This document shows, in pieces, positions 1-7,711 of a stretch of DNA of 64,000 bases. A program made the position numbers and the translations under genes. The DNA is from Lachnospiraceae bacterium (GTDB taxonomy: Bacteria > Bacillota > Clostridia > Lachnospirales > Lachnospiraceae), in contig JAJQBK010000022.1 in the NCBI GenBank assembly GCA_021203305.1, positions 31,240-95,239 of the forward strand, written 5' to 3'. Under the pieces are notes generated by a model, which worked only from the letters and a program-made list of their open reading frames with translations, did not search any database and was not told the DNA's origin. The number at the start of each line of letters is the position of its first letter. The first letter of the stretch is position 1.

Positions 1-420
1 TCCCACGGGATACTCAGGTATGTACGCCTTTAAATTGCGGAGCTTTAAGTTGTAGCTGAAGTTCAGCATGCCGCAGTAGGCGTCTCCTCTGCCGTCGATC
101 AGGTCCTCGCCGGTCTCCTCGGCGGCGGCCACCACCATGGCCGGGCCCGCAAACTCTTTAATCAGCAGCGTCTCGCTGGACTCCGGACCGAAATTGCCCA
201 GATACAGAACCAGCGCGTTGACGCCTGCGGCCTGGATATCCGCCAGCGCTTTTCTCATGTGAATTTCATTCTCGATGCACACCGGGCACTCATAAATTTC
301 ACCGAACTGCGCCCGATAGCTCTCCACGACTGCCTTGCGGCGTCTCTCCGACAGTGTCATGGGGAAACAGTCGCGGCTGACCGCTACAATACCAAGCTTG
401 ACTTCTGGAATGTTAATCAT
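1..420 (-). CDS. L-fucose/L-arabinose isomerase family protein, N-terminal part (runs off window)
   Basis: The first 140 codons of a gene read leftwards and cut by the window edge. The start ATG at 418-420 has a GGGAGG ribosome site 8 bases upstream. The translation has features I associate with the fucose/arabinose isomerase-like family: a GIVAVSRD strand near the N-terminus, LYLGNFGPE around residue 85, and a GDAYCGMLNFSYN stretch near residue 120. Family members interconvert aldoses and ketoses, or are uncharacterised homologues. The catalytic C-terminal region lies outside, so the substrate cannot be inferred. A sigma-A-like promoter lies upstream. Confidence 0.75.
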   Translation of the reverse strand, partial: MINIPEVKLGIVAVSRDCFPMTLSERRRKAVVESYRAQFGEIYECPVCIENEIHMRKALADIQAAGVNALVLYLGNFGPESSETLLIKEFAGPAMVVAAAEETGEDLIDGRGDAYCGMLNFSYNLKLRNLKAYIPEYPVG

Positions 421-468
421 ATTGCAAATCCTCCCTGTATTTTAGCACGCGAAGTGCCCTGTAGGTGG

Positions 469-497
469 ATTTTACTATAAAACAGATTCTTTTTCAA
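469..497 (-). promoter_or_regulatory. sigma-A-type promoter for the isomerase-like gene
   Basis: On the minus strand, TTGAAA (492-497) is separated by 17 bases from TAAAAT (469-474), about 50 bases upstream of the start codon at 420. Nothing else was recognised in the 421-584 gap. Confidence 0.5.
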
Positions 498-584
498 TCG
501 TCATTCTTCGATTTTGCTTGAGAGATTTTGAAAATTATGTTACATTACTTGTTACTTTGAGTCATCATAGTGAGGTCATGCTTT

Positions 585-1739
585 ATGAATAAATCCGAAA
601 TCAGCGAAATCAAAAAAAACTTTACCGAAAAGGGCTGCGCCGTCTCCCGGATATGCACCTGCTATGTGGGCGGTGAAAAAAATAAAATTTCTCAGACCAG
701 CCAGTCCTTCGGTACTCTGCCCGAGGCGGAGGCCGGGCGGTATCTGCAGCTTTTCAAAAAGGGGCTTTCCGGCACCCTAGGCAAAAATACGCTCACCATG
801 GAATTCCCTCTGGAAAGCGAGTTTCAGGATGGGGCGCAGAAATTCCTCCTGGACCTGTGGGACAGCCATCTGCAGGATGAGGAGCTTCTGGAGAAATTTT
901 ATGACAAAATCATCGCGGGCTACCCCTACACCCAGAACTATCTGATCCTGCTGGCGGACTGCAATTATGACGTCCCCGGCAGGGGCAGCGACCTGATCGA
1001 GCTCACCGACGCCTCCGATGAGGTCTATCACTACATATACTGCTGTCTGTGTCCCGTAGTGCTCTCCAAGCCGGGACTGACCTACGCGCCTGCCGAGAAT
1101 CTGTTCATGGACCGGATCTGCGACTGGGTGGTGGATGCGCCCGCCCACGCTTTCTTGTTCCCGGCCTTCACTAACCGCAGCACAGACTTACACAGCTGCC
1201 TTTATTTTACCAAAAATTCAGAAAATGCCTTTGAGGATTTCGTCTTTGACCTACTGGGCTGCACCATGCCCATCACGGCGGGCGTCCAGAAGGAGGTCTT
1301 CCAGTCCATCCTGCAGGAAACGCTGGGGGAGGACGGCAGCCTTGATGTAGTCAAAAATATACACGATACGCTCTGCGATATGATGGAGGAGCACAAGGAA
1401 GACCCCGTGCCGCTGACTTTTGACAAGCGCGAGGTGGTAAACGTACTGGCAAAAAGCGGCCTGGAAGCGCCTCAGCTTGACAGCTTCGAAAAGCACTTTG
1501 ACGAGGCTGTGGGGAGCGAGGCCAGGCTGGTCGCCTCCAACATCACCCCCTCCAGAAGCTTTGAGGTGAAAACCCCGGACTTAGTCATCAAGGTCAATCC
1601 GGAGCGCTCCGACCTGGTGGAGACCACCTCCATCGACGGCCGGGTATATCTGTTAATCGAGGTCACAGATCAGATTGAGGTCAACGGAATCCGGCTGACA
1701 GCGGAAGCTGACAAGACAAAGTCAGAGCAGGGCTATTGA
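585..1739 (+). CDS. DUF4317 domain-containing protein
   Basis: A 384-residue soluble protein of unknown function. I recognise the DUF4317 pattern common in Clostridia: an N-terminal MNKSEISEIKK start, a CTCYVGG segment and a GTLPEAEAGRYL stretch. I chose the ATG at 585 rather than an in-frame GTG at 570 because GAGGT lies 8 bases before it and family members begin MNK. No membrane segments or signal peptide are seen. Its 3' end overlaps the convergent gene at 1733-2242 by 7 bases. Function is unknown. Confidence 0.8.
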   Translation: MNKSEISEIKKNFTEKGCAVSRICTCYVGGEKNKISQTSQSFGTLPEAEAGRYLQLFKKGLSGTLGKNTLTMEFPLESEFQDGAQKFLLDLWDSHLQDEELLEKFYDKIIAGYPYTQNYLILLADCNYDVPGRGSDLIELTDASDEVYHYIYCCLCPVVLSKPGLTYAPAENLFMDRICDWVVDAPAHAFLFPAFTNRSTDLHSCLYFTKNSENAFEDFVFDLLGCTMPITAGVQKEVFQSILQETLGEDGSLDVVKNIHDTLCDMMEEHKEDPVPLTFDKREVVNVLAKSGLEAPQLDSFEKHFDEAVGSEARLVASNITPSRSFEVKTPDLVIKVNPERSDLVETTSIDGRVYLLIEVTDQIEVNGIRLTAEADKTKSEQGY

Positions 1740-2242
1740 CCCTGCTCATCCTCTCCATCTTCATATTCCTCCATGTCCTCATATTCCGCGGCGTCCCGGC
1801 TCAGGCTGCCGTTCATGCGCTGTCTGCGCTTTTTTCTGTTTTTATAATAATGGTACAGCTCCAGAATACCGTGATAGATTCCCCGGATCAGGGAAAAAAT
1901 GAAAAACATGAAAAGAAAGCCCACCAGGCCGAACATGATGTCCGCGAATTCCATATTTCCCGTATTGGTCATCCGCTGCCCGATCTCAATGGCAAAAGTA
2001 ATCACAATGATCAGGGTGAATACATAGACCCAGCTGATCACCATCACGTGTCCGGTGGAGGCCAGAAGCTTAAAAAGCGGATATACCACAAAGATCATGG
2101 CCATCCCCAGAAGCCCGATCACCAGAAAATGCAGCTCCTTATCGCTGAAATTATACTCATAAGCATCATTGAGCGACAGGATTCTGCTGTGTATTTCCGC
2201 GATCATTTCCACAATCGAATAAAGAAATGTTGTCATATTCAT
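1733..2242 (-). CDS. hypothetical small integral membrane protein with acidic C-terminus
   Basis: I do not recognise this 169-residue protein. It has three hydrophobic segments (about residues 37-59, 66-87 and 98-120), then a basic stretch (NRKKRRQR) and a Glu/Asp/Tyr-rich tail, so it is probably an inner-membrane protein with a cytoplasmic tail. The ATG at 2242 was chosen because GAGG precedes it by 8 bases; the upstream ATG at 2260 abuts its own GGAGG. A good sigma-A promoter lies about 120 bases upstream, so it is probably transcribed alone. Confidence 0.6.
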   Translation of the reverse strand: MNMTTFLYSIVEMIAEIHSRILSLNDAYEYNFSDKELHFLVIGLLGMAMIFVVYPLFKLLASTGHVMVISWVYVFTLIIVITFAIEIGQRMTNTGNMEFADIMFGLVGFLFMFFIFSLIRGIYHGILELYHYYKNRKKRRQRMNGSLSRDAAEYEDMEEYEDGEDEQGQ

Positions 2243-2361
2243 ATCGGTTTCCTCATCCATTCCTCCCGGCAGCCCGGGTTCCTTCAAGCCTTAAAAAACA
2301 GCCTGTCATCGAAGACCGCTGTGCGTGAAACGCAAAATCCGCGTCCGCGATACAGGCTATC

Positions 2362-2390
2362 AGTATAACAAAGCCGCCAAAAACCGTCAA
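2362..2390 (-). promoter_or_regulatory. sigma-A promoter for the small membrane protein
   Basis: On the minus strand, TTGACG (2385-2390), a 17-base spacer and TATACT (2362-2367). The tandem TGAAAG repeats at 2392-2447 lie directly upstream of the -35 box, where an activator or repressor could bind. Confidence 0.65.
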
Positions 2391-2391
2391 G

Positions 2392-2447
2392 TGAAAGAAT
2401 TGTGAAAGGCTTGACAATGAAAGGACTGTGATTGAAAGGGCTGTGAT
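2392..2447 (-). repeat. short tandem repeat with TGAAAG core
   Basis: TGAAAG begins at 2392, 2403, 2418 and 2433 on the plus strand. The last two full units are 15-mers differing at one position (TGAAAGGACTGTGAT and TGAAAGGGCTGTGAT), and a third, looser unit precedes them. The array fills the gap between the MutS-like stop codon and the -35 box at 2385-2390. Confidence 0.6.
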
Positions 2448-2449
2448 CA

Positions 2450-4114
2450 CTATCCGCGTTTTTCCATCAGAATTTCATTGCAGAGCCTGTGGGCCGCCGT
2501 GGTTATTTCCTCCGGATACCCCATCATTTCCAGCAGCCGGATAGCGTTTCTGCTCTCCGAACGGCCCGGCTTCAGTTGATAGGTAAACCGCACATCCCCC
2601 TCTTCAAAGCTTTCCGTGAAATGATAATGGGCATAGTCCCTGCCCAGAATATCCACCAGCTCCAGATCATGGGTGGCGGCAAAGCAAAGGCAGTTCTGTT
2701 CAGAAAGCCAGCGCAGAATCTGGCTGGAGGCGGAGATTCTCTCCGGTGTGTTGGTGCCGCGCAACACCTCGTCCAGAAAGCAGAGCACAGGCCGTCCGGG
2801 AGACGCCGCGGAGTCCAGAATCCGCTTCATGGTCTTAATTTCCACCATATAATAGCTGTCGCCATTTAACACATCATCCTTCAGGGACAGGGAGGAAAAA
2901 ATCCGGTACAGAGGCGCGGTCCAGGAATCGCACAGGCAGGTATGGATCGTCTGGGCGAAGGCGGCGTTAACCGCCACCGTCCGCAGAAAGGTGGACTTGC
3001 CGGAGGCGTTGGAGCCTGTCAGAAGGACAGATTTTTCTCCTGTGATGCTGTTGCCCACCGGCTCCCTGATCAGCGGATATCTGCCGTTCTCCATGGAAAA
3101 GACTTCCCCGATTGCAGGAACACACCAGCCTTCAAGGGTATGTCTGTAGGCGCAGACCGCGGCTGAGGCATCCAAACACCCAACACCCTCTGCCAGAGCC
3201 CAAAGCTTATCCTGACTGCGGTATACATACCGGAGCATCCGGTAAAACTGAAGGATATCCGCGTGGGTGCACATGCGAAGATAATCCATAAGCCCGTCCA
3301 CCGGGGTTCCTCCGCCAAGGGAGCCGTCCTTTAAAAGAAAGCTGCCACGCATCATGGGACGCAGCGTATGCGCGGCCTCTTTCAGCAAGTCCATCTCCTG
3401 TGCCAGCGCCGGCTCCGGATTTTTGATTTTGTCCAGCCTGTCCACAAAAGCCAGAAGCTTCGCAAAATAGGCAAAGGAGGACATAAAGGGCTGTATCTGA
3501 GATTTCTGGCGGAAATAAAGCAAAATCTGAGCGATCATCACACAAAGCAAAAGCAAAAAGCCCTGCCCCGACACCGCAGTCAGCAGAATGGCCGGCAGGT
3601 ACAAAGCATCGATCAGCAGATCCCTGCGCACATGAAAGTCCCGCAGAAGATCCAGATTCTCAATGCAGTCGGCCACAGACTGCCCGCCGCTGTAGCCCAG
3701 CTGCCAGAGCCGGGTCTGTAAAAGCACCCTCTCCGGCGTATGCTTCTCCCAGAACTGTATCAGCTCCTCAAAATGAGCAAGCTCCTCCTCGTTCTGCGCC
3801 GTATTGTGAAGCAGAAAATGCAAATACTCCTCCCCCGCCGCCGAGTAGGTATGATTGACCGTCGGAAAGATCTGATCCATATTCAGATCATTCCAGGTCG
3901 TCTCATCCAGCATCCTGGGCTCCCGGAAATGTCTCCAGAAGCCGGACACCCATTTTTTGCGCGATTCATCCAGCTTTTTTGGCGTTTTGACACCGTGATT
4001 TTCCCGCAGGGCTTCCTGAAAGGCGCGCACCTTCCTCCTGTCCCGGTACCAGACCGCGCCGCAGGCCGCAAAGTATGCGATGATTATAAAAATGATAAAT
4101 TCCTGTACACCCAT
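2450..4114 (-). CDS. membrane-anchored MutS-family ATPase
   Basis: A 554-residue protein with the MutS C-terminal ABC-type ATPase: Walker A GSNASGKST at about 367-375, Walker B with LCFLDEVLRGTN at about 443-455, and a D-loop/H region ending in AATHDLE. It lacks the mismatch-recognition N-terminal domain of MutS1. It has an N-terminal hydrophobic helix (residues 5-22) and a hydrophobic double span around 165-205, so it is probably membrane bound. I chose the ATG at 4114 because GGAG precedes it and the upstream extension is not family-like. The DNA substrate and role are unknown. Confidence 0.8.
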   Translation of the reverse strand: MGVQEFIIFIIIAYFAACGAVWYRDRRKVRAFQEALRENHGVKTPKKLDESRKKWVSGFWRHFREPRMLDETTWNDLNMDQIFPTVNHTYSAAGEEYLHFLLHNTAQNEEELAHFEELIQFWEKHTPERVLLQTRLWQLGYSGGQSVADCIENLDLLRDFHVRRDLLIDALYLPAILLTAVSGQGFLLLLCVMIAQILLYFRQKSQIQPFMSSFAYFAKLLAFVDRLDKIKNPEPALAQEMDLLKEAAHTLRPMMRGSFLLKDGSLGGGTPVDGLMDYLRMCTHADILQFYRMLRYVYRSQDKLWALAEGVGCLDASAAVCAYRHTLEGWCVPAIGEVFSMENGRYPLIREPVGNSITGEKSVLLTGSNASGKSTFLRTVAVNAAFAQTIHTCLCDSWTAPLYRIFSSLSLKDDVLNGDSYYMVEIKTMKRILDSAASPGRPVLCFLDEVLRGTNTPERISASSQILRWLSEQNCLCFAATHDLELVDILGRDYAHYHFTESFEEGDVRFTYQLKPGRSESRNAIRLLEMMGYPEEITTAAHRLCNEILMEKRG

Positions 4115-4154
4115 GATTTTTCTCCGTAATGTCCGTTGTCGCAATCTATATAAT

Positions 4155-4215
4155 GATGAAAGCGACAAAAGAGTATGATACCATGGATTGCTTCGCCAAA
4201 AACGCTCTCGCAATC
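4155..4215 (-). repeat. dispersed intergenic repeat, family 1, copy A
   Basis: This stretch closely matches 46583-46640, with a shared 16-base core CCATGGATTGCTTCGC and flanking GATGAAAGC and GTATGAT blocks. On the minus strand it can form a GATTGC/GCAATC hairpin. It sits between the spoIVA stop and the MutS-like start, in the same orientation relative to the downstream gene as the second copy. Confidence 0.7.
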
Positions 4216-4222
4216 TCTTGCA

Positions 4223-5704
4223 TCAAATAATAATACACACCATGCCGCCGTTCATGTCATTGACAATCTTCTGCATGGACTCCTGCAGCTTGATCTGGCT
4301 CTCCTCCTCGATATGTCCGATCTTGGTCTGAATGCCCTCCTGCACCAGCTGCTCCACTGTTTTTCCGAAAATATTGGTATCCCAGATGCTCTCTCCTCTG
4401 CTGTCCGCCGTCTTGATGTAGGTGATCAGATCCTCCGCCTGCTCCTTTGTTCCCACGATGGGCGCGATCTCCGTCTCGATTCCGGCCCGGATCATATGGA
4501 TGCTGGGGCTTTTGGCCCGGATCATGACTCCGAATTTATTGCCGTGCTTAATCAGCTCGGGGGCTTCCAGGGTGATCTCCTCCTGCAGCGGCATCACCAC
4601 ACCGTAGCCCGCCCGCCGCACCTGCTCCATGGCATGGGAGACCTTGTCATACTCCGTCCTCATCCCGGAGACGCTTTTCAGCATTTCCATCAGCTGATAC
4701 TCATTTTTCACCTGTTCTCCGGTGTATTCGCTGAGCATTTCATAATAATAATCCTGTTTCACTGTAAAGCGGATGCCCGCCTTTCCCTCCGCCAGGTTCA
4801 GCGTCTGCATGACCACGCCGGAAAGGTACTCACAGTCGCTCTCCAAAGGCGCCTCCCTCATACTGCGGATGGTGTCCCTGTTCTCCACAATCTTCAGCGC
4901 CGCCTGCAAAAGAGAGTCCTTCACCGGATGGCTCAATGGCAGCATCTCCACCCACTCCGGGATATAAAACTCCACTGTCAGAAGCGGAAATTCCCACAGA
5001 AGGGTTTCCAGAATCCTGTGAATATCCTCCTCCTTGAGCTGTTCGCAGTTGACCGGCAGGGTCCGGGCGTGGTACTTTTCCTCCAGCTGAGCCGCCAGCG
5101 CCTTTGTCTCCTCGCTGTAGGGCTTCGCGGAATTCAGCAAAATTAAAAAGGGCTTTCCCTCTTTGGAAAGGACAGAAACGGTTTTTTCCTCCGCCTGCTC
5201 ATAGGCCTCCCTGGGCAGCTCGCCAAAGCTTGCGTCGGTGGTGATCATCAGCCCCACCGTGGCGTGGTCCTCAATCACCTTGGTGGTGCCGATCTGAGCC
5301 GCCTTGGTGAAGGGAATTTCCTCCGGATACCAGGGCGTATGCACCATTCTCTCCTGCCCCTCCTCCATGTGGCCCGCAGCGCCCTCCACCATATAGCCCA
5401 CACAGTCAATGAGCCGCACCTTCACAGGCACATTATTGTCCAGCACTATGTCGGCGGCCTCCTTAGGGATAAACTTGGGCTCCGTTGTGGTGATGGTTCT
5501 GCCGCCGCTGGACTGGGGCAGCTCATCGGTCAGGCGCACCGCCTCATGAGGATCTGTCAGATTCGGCAGAATGCACAGATCCGCAAACCGCTTGATAAAG
5601 GTGCTCTTCCCCGTGCGCACCGGCCCCACCACCCCGATATAGAGCTGTCCGTCGGTGCGCTCCTTCATATCCTGATACATATTGTATGTATGGCCAATTT
5701 CCAA
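4223..5704 (-). CDS. spoIVA: stage IV sporulation protein A (SpoIVA)
   Basis: The 493-residue ATPase that polymerises on the outer forespore membrane and forms the basement layer of the spore coat; made in the mother cell in known spore formers. A TRAFAC-type P-loop GPVRTGKST is at residues 27-35, followed by RTITTTEPKF (switch region) and LIDCVGYM. The length matches the family. The start is TTG at 5702-5704 with GGAGG 8 bases upstream; no better ATG gives the conserved YIGVVGPVRTGKS context. It is strong evidence that the organism makes endospores. Confidence 0.97.
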   Translation of the reverse strand: MEIGHTYNMYQDMKERTDGQLYIGVVGPVRTGKSTFIKRFADLCILPNLTDPHEAVRLTDELPQSSGGRTITTTEPKFIPKEAADIVLDNNVPVKVRLIDCVGYMVEGAAGHMEEGQERMVHTPWYPEEIPFTKAAQIGTTKVIEDHATVGLMITTDASFGELPREAYEQAEEKTVSVLSKEGKPFLILLNSAKPYSEETKALAAQLEEKYHARTLPVNCEQLKEEDIHRILETLLWEFPLLTVEFYIPEWVEMLPLSHPVKDSLLQAALKIVENRDTIRSMREAPLESDCEYLSGVVMQTLNLAEGKAGIRFTVKQDYYYEMLSEYTGEQVKNEYQLMEMLKSVSGMRTEYDKVSHAMEQVRRAGYGVVMPLQEEITLEAPELIKHGNKFGVMIRAKSPSIHMIRAGIETEIAPIVGTKEQAEDLITYIKTADSRGESIWDTNIFGKTVEQLVQEGIQTKIGHIEEESQIKLQESMQKIVNDMNGGMVCIII

Positions 5705-5776
5705 TGTCTCGTCCTCCGGTCCTGATACTGATATATGTATATGCCGGAGAAATATAAAAAATGCTTTTTTCGTTTT

Positions 5777-7501
5777 TCAAAAAGGAGAATACCTGGAAGC
5801 CAGCTCCTCCGCAGCCTTCATTCCATCCACCGCCGCGCTCATAATGCCGCCGGCATAGCCCGCGCCCTCGCCGCATGGATAGAGACCGGCGACAGCCGCG
5901 GATTCCAGAGTATCTCTCCTCAGAATGCGCACCGGGGAGGAGGTTCTGCTTTCCACGCCGCACAGCAGGGTGTTTTCCCCTCCAAAGCTGGGGATGACTT
6001 TGTCAAAGTGCTCCATTCCCTCCACAAAAGCCTTGTTCAATTCCAGGGGCAGGATTTTGGTTAAATCCGCGTGGACAGCCTTTCCTTTAATACATTGATC
6101 TGTGGACTCCCCCACAGCTTTCCTTACAGGTGCTTTCTCCTCAGACTCGTCTGTCGGAGGCACCTGTGAAGCTGCACTTTGAAAAGCTCCATTTTGAAAA
6201 ACCTCGCTTGGGGCACAAGAAATATTTTCCCTGGTGTTTCCGGTCATACTCTCATAAAAATCCCCGTACCGCTCCACAGGGACCGCGCCCGCTCCAAGCT
6301 CATAAGCCCTCTTTTCCAGCTCTCTCTGGAAGCGCATCCCCGACAGGGCGTCCATTCCGTCAAAATCCTTTTCGTTGACCGTCACAATAACGGCGCTGTT
6401 GGCAAATCCGCCCGCCCGGTCATGGTAGCTCATTCCGTTGACAGCGGTATGTCCCGGCTCCGAGGAGGCGTTGACCACATAGCCGCCCGGACACATGCAG
6501 AAGCTGTACACGCCACGGCCTGATAAGCTGCGGGCCGTCAGCTTATAGGGCGCCGCCCCCAGAGGCTTAAGCTCCTCCACGCCATACTGGCTTTCATTGA
6601 TCAGCCTCTGCGGGTGAATCACGCGAAAGCCCACTGCGAAGGGCTTGGGCTCCATGGGAATTTTTTTCTGAAATAAGAGAGAAAAGGTATCCCTGGCACT
6701 ATGGCCCGGGGCGAGAACCAAAGAGGAACACGCAAGGCGCTCTTCCCCGTTGATTTCCACTCCGCTGACCTGATAAACAGCCCTTCTCTCTTCTATGAAA
6801 ATATCCGTCACACAGCTCTCAAAGCGCACCTGCCCTCCCCAGGCCAGGATTCTCTGACGCATATTTTTTACCACATGAAAAAGAATATCCGTTCCGATAT
6901 GAGGCTTCGCCTCATACAGAATTTCCTCCGGCGCCCCGTTTTCCACAAAAATCTCCAGCGCCTTCCGGTTTCGTCCGCCCTGATCCTTGATTGTAGTATT
7001 TAATTTCCCATCGGAAAAGGTTCCGGCGCCGCCCTCCCCAAACTGCACATTGGAGGAAGAATTTAAAATCCCGGTCTCCCAGAATTTCTCCACTGACGCT
7101 TTCCTGGAATCCACATCCTGCCCCCGCTCCAGAAGGATAGGGCAGTACCCCGCCTTCGCCAGCAGATATCCGCAGAAAAGTCCGGCCGGTCCCATCCCCA
7201 CAATGATAATGGGAGCCGTCAGCCTCTCCCCACCCGGTTTGGGGAAATGATATAGCTCCCTCTTCACAATCTCCGCCTGTTTGCAGCGGCTGTTTTTTAA
7301 AATAGAACGCTCCCCATCCACTGTCACATTCACAGTACAGCTGTACACAATATGGGGCTTTTTTCTGGCGTCCACTGACCGCCTGACAAGCTCCAGTTTT
7401 TTGATTTTCCCGGGCTGTATCCGCAAAAGCCCAGCGCATTTATTGATAAGGTCTTCCTCAGAGTACGTCAGGGGAAGCTTTACCTGTGTCAGTCGAAGCA
7501 T
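5777..7501 (-). CDS. NAD(P)/FAD-dependent oxidoreductase (COG2509-like)
   Basis: A 574-residue flavoprotein. It has a small N-terminal domain, then a Rossmann FAD-binding motif IVGMGPAGLFCG near residue 100, a GGAGTFSDGKL motif, and a C-terminal GEGAGYAGGIMSAAVDG that closes the FAD site. This is the architecture of uncharacterised FAD-dependent dehydrogenases widespread in Firmicutes. The ATG at 7501 has GGAGGA 5 bases upstream. A stretch around residues 425-475 is low in complexity (Ser/Glu/Ala-rich) and looks like an inserted linker. The substrate is unknown. Confidence 0.85.
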   Translation of the reverse strand: MLRLTQVKLPLTYSEEDLINKCAGLLRIQPGKIKKLELVRRSVDARKKPHIVYSCTVNVTVDGERSILKNSRCKQAEIVKRELYHFPKPGGERLTAPIIIVGMGPAGLFCGYLLAKAGYCPILLERGQDVDSRKASVEKFWETGILNSSSNVQFGEGGAGTFSDGKLNTTIKDQGGRNRKALEIFVENGAPEEILYEAKPHIGTDILFHVVKNMRQRILAWGGQVRFESCVTDIFIEERRAVYQVSGVEINGEERLACSSLVLAPGHSARDTFSLLFQKKIPMEPKPFAVGFRVIHPQRLINESQYGVEELKPLGAAPYKLTARSLSGRGVYSFCMCPGGYVVNASSEPGHTAVNGMSYHDRAGGFANSAVIVTVNEKDFDGMDALSGMRFQRELEKRAYELGAGAVPVERYGDFYESMTGNTRENISCAPSEVFQNGAFQSAASQVPPTDESEEKAPVRKAVGESTDQCIKGKAVHADLTKILPLELNKAFVEGMEHFDKVIPSFGGENTLLCGVESRTSSPVRILRRDTLESAAVAGLYPCGEGAGYAGGIMSAAVDGMKAAEELASRYSPF

Positions 7502-7509
7502 GAGATTCC

Positions 7510-7705
7510 TCCATCACCTTTCCCGGGCAGTTATGTTGCTTCTCCCGGGTAGCTATGCCGCTTTTCCCGGTCAGCGAAATCCGCTGTTTTTCACCGGCTG
7601 CAAACAGTCCCGAAGCTGTTTCCCGTCGTCGCCGCGTGTCTCGTTATGCCATATTGTTTTCACCGGCTGCCCATTTGGTCAAAGCTGTTTCACCGGCAAA
7701 TCAGT
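7510..7705. repeat. degenerate tandem repeat between two flavoprotein genes
   Basis: The gap contains three adjacent 22-23-base units starting CTTTCCCGGGCAG, CTTCTCCCGGGTAG and CTTTTCCCGGTCAG. Looser TTTTCACCGGCTGC-type units follow to about 7705. No convincing ORF or promoter lies in this gap. Confidence 0.45.
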
Positions 7706-7711
7706 CACGAG

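Noticed and set aside
4175..5146. A 323-codon plus-strand ORF opposite spoIVA
   Set aside because: It is a shadow of the conserved SpoIVA frame, with no ribosome site, and its translation is His/Leu-rich and family-free.
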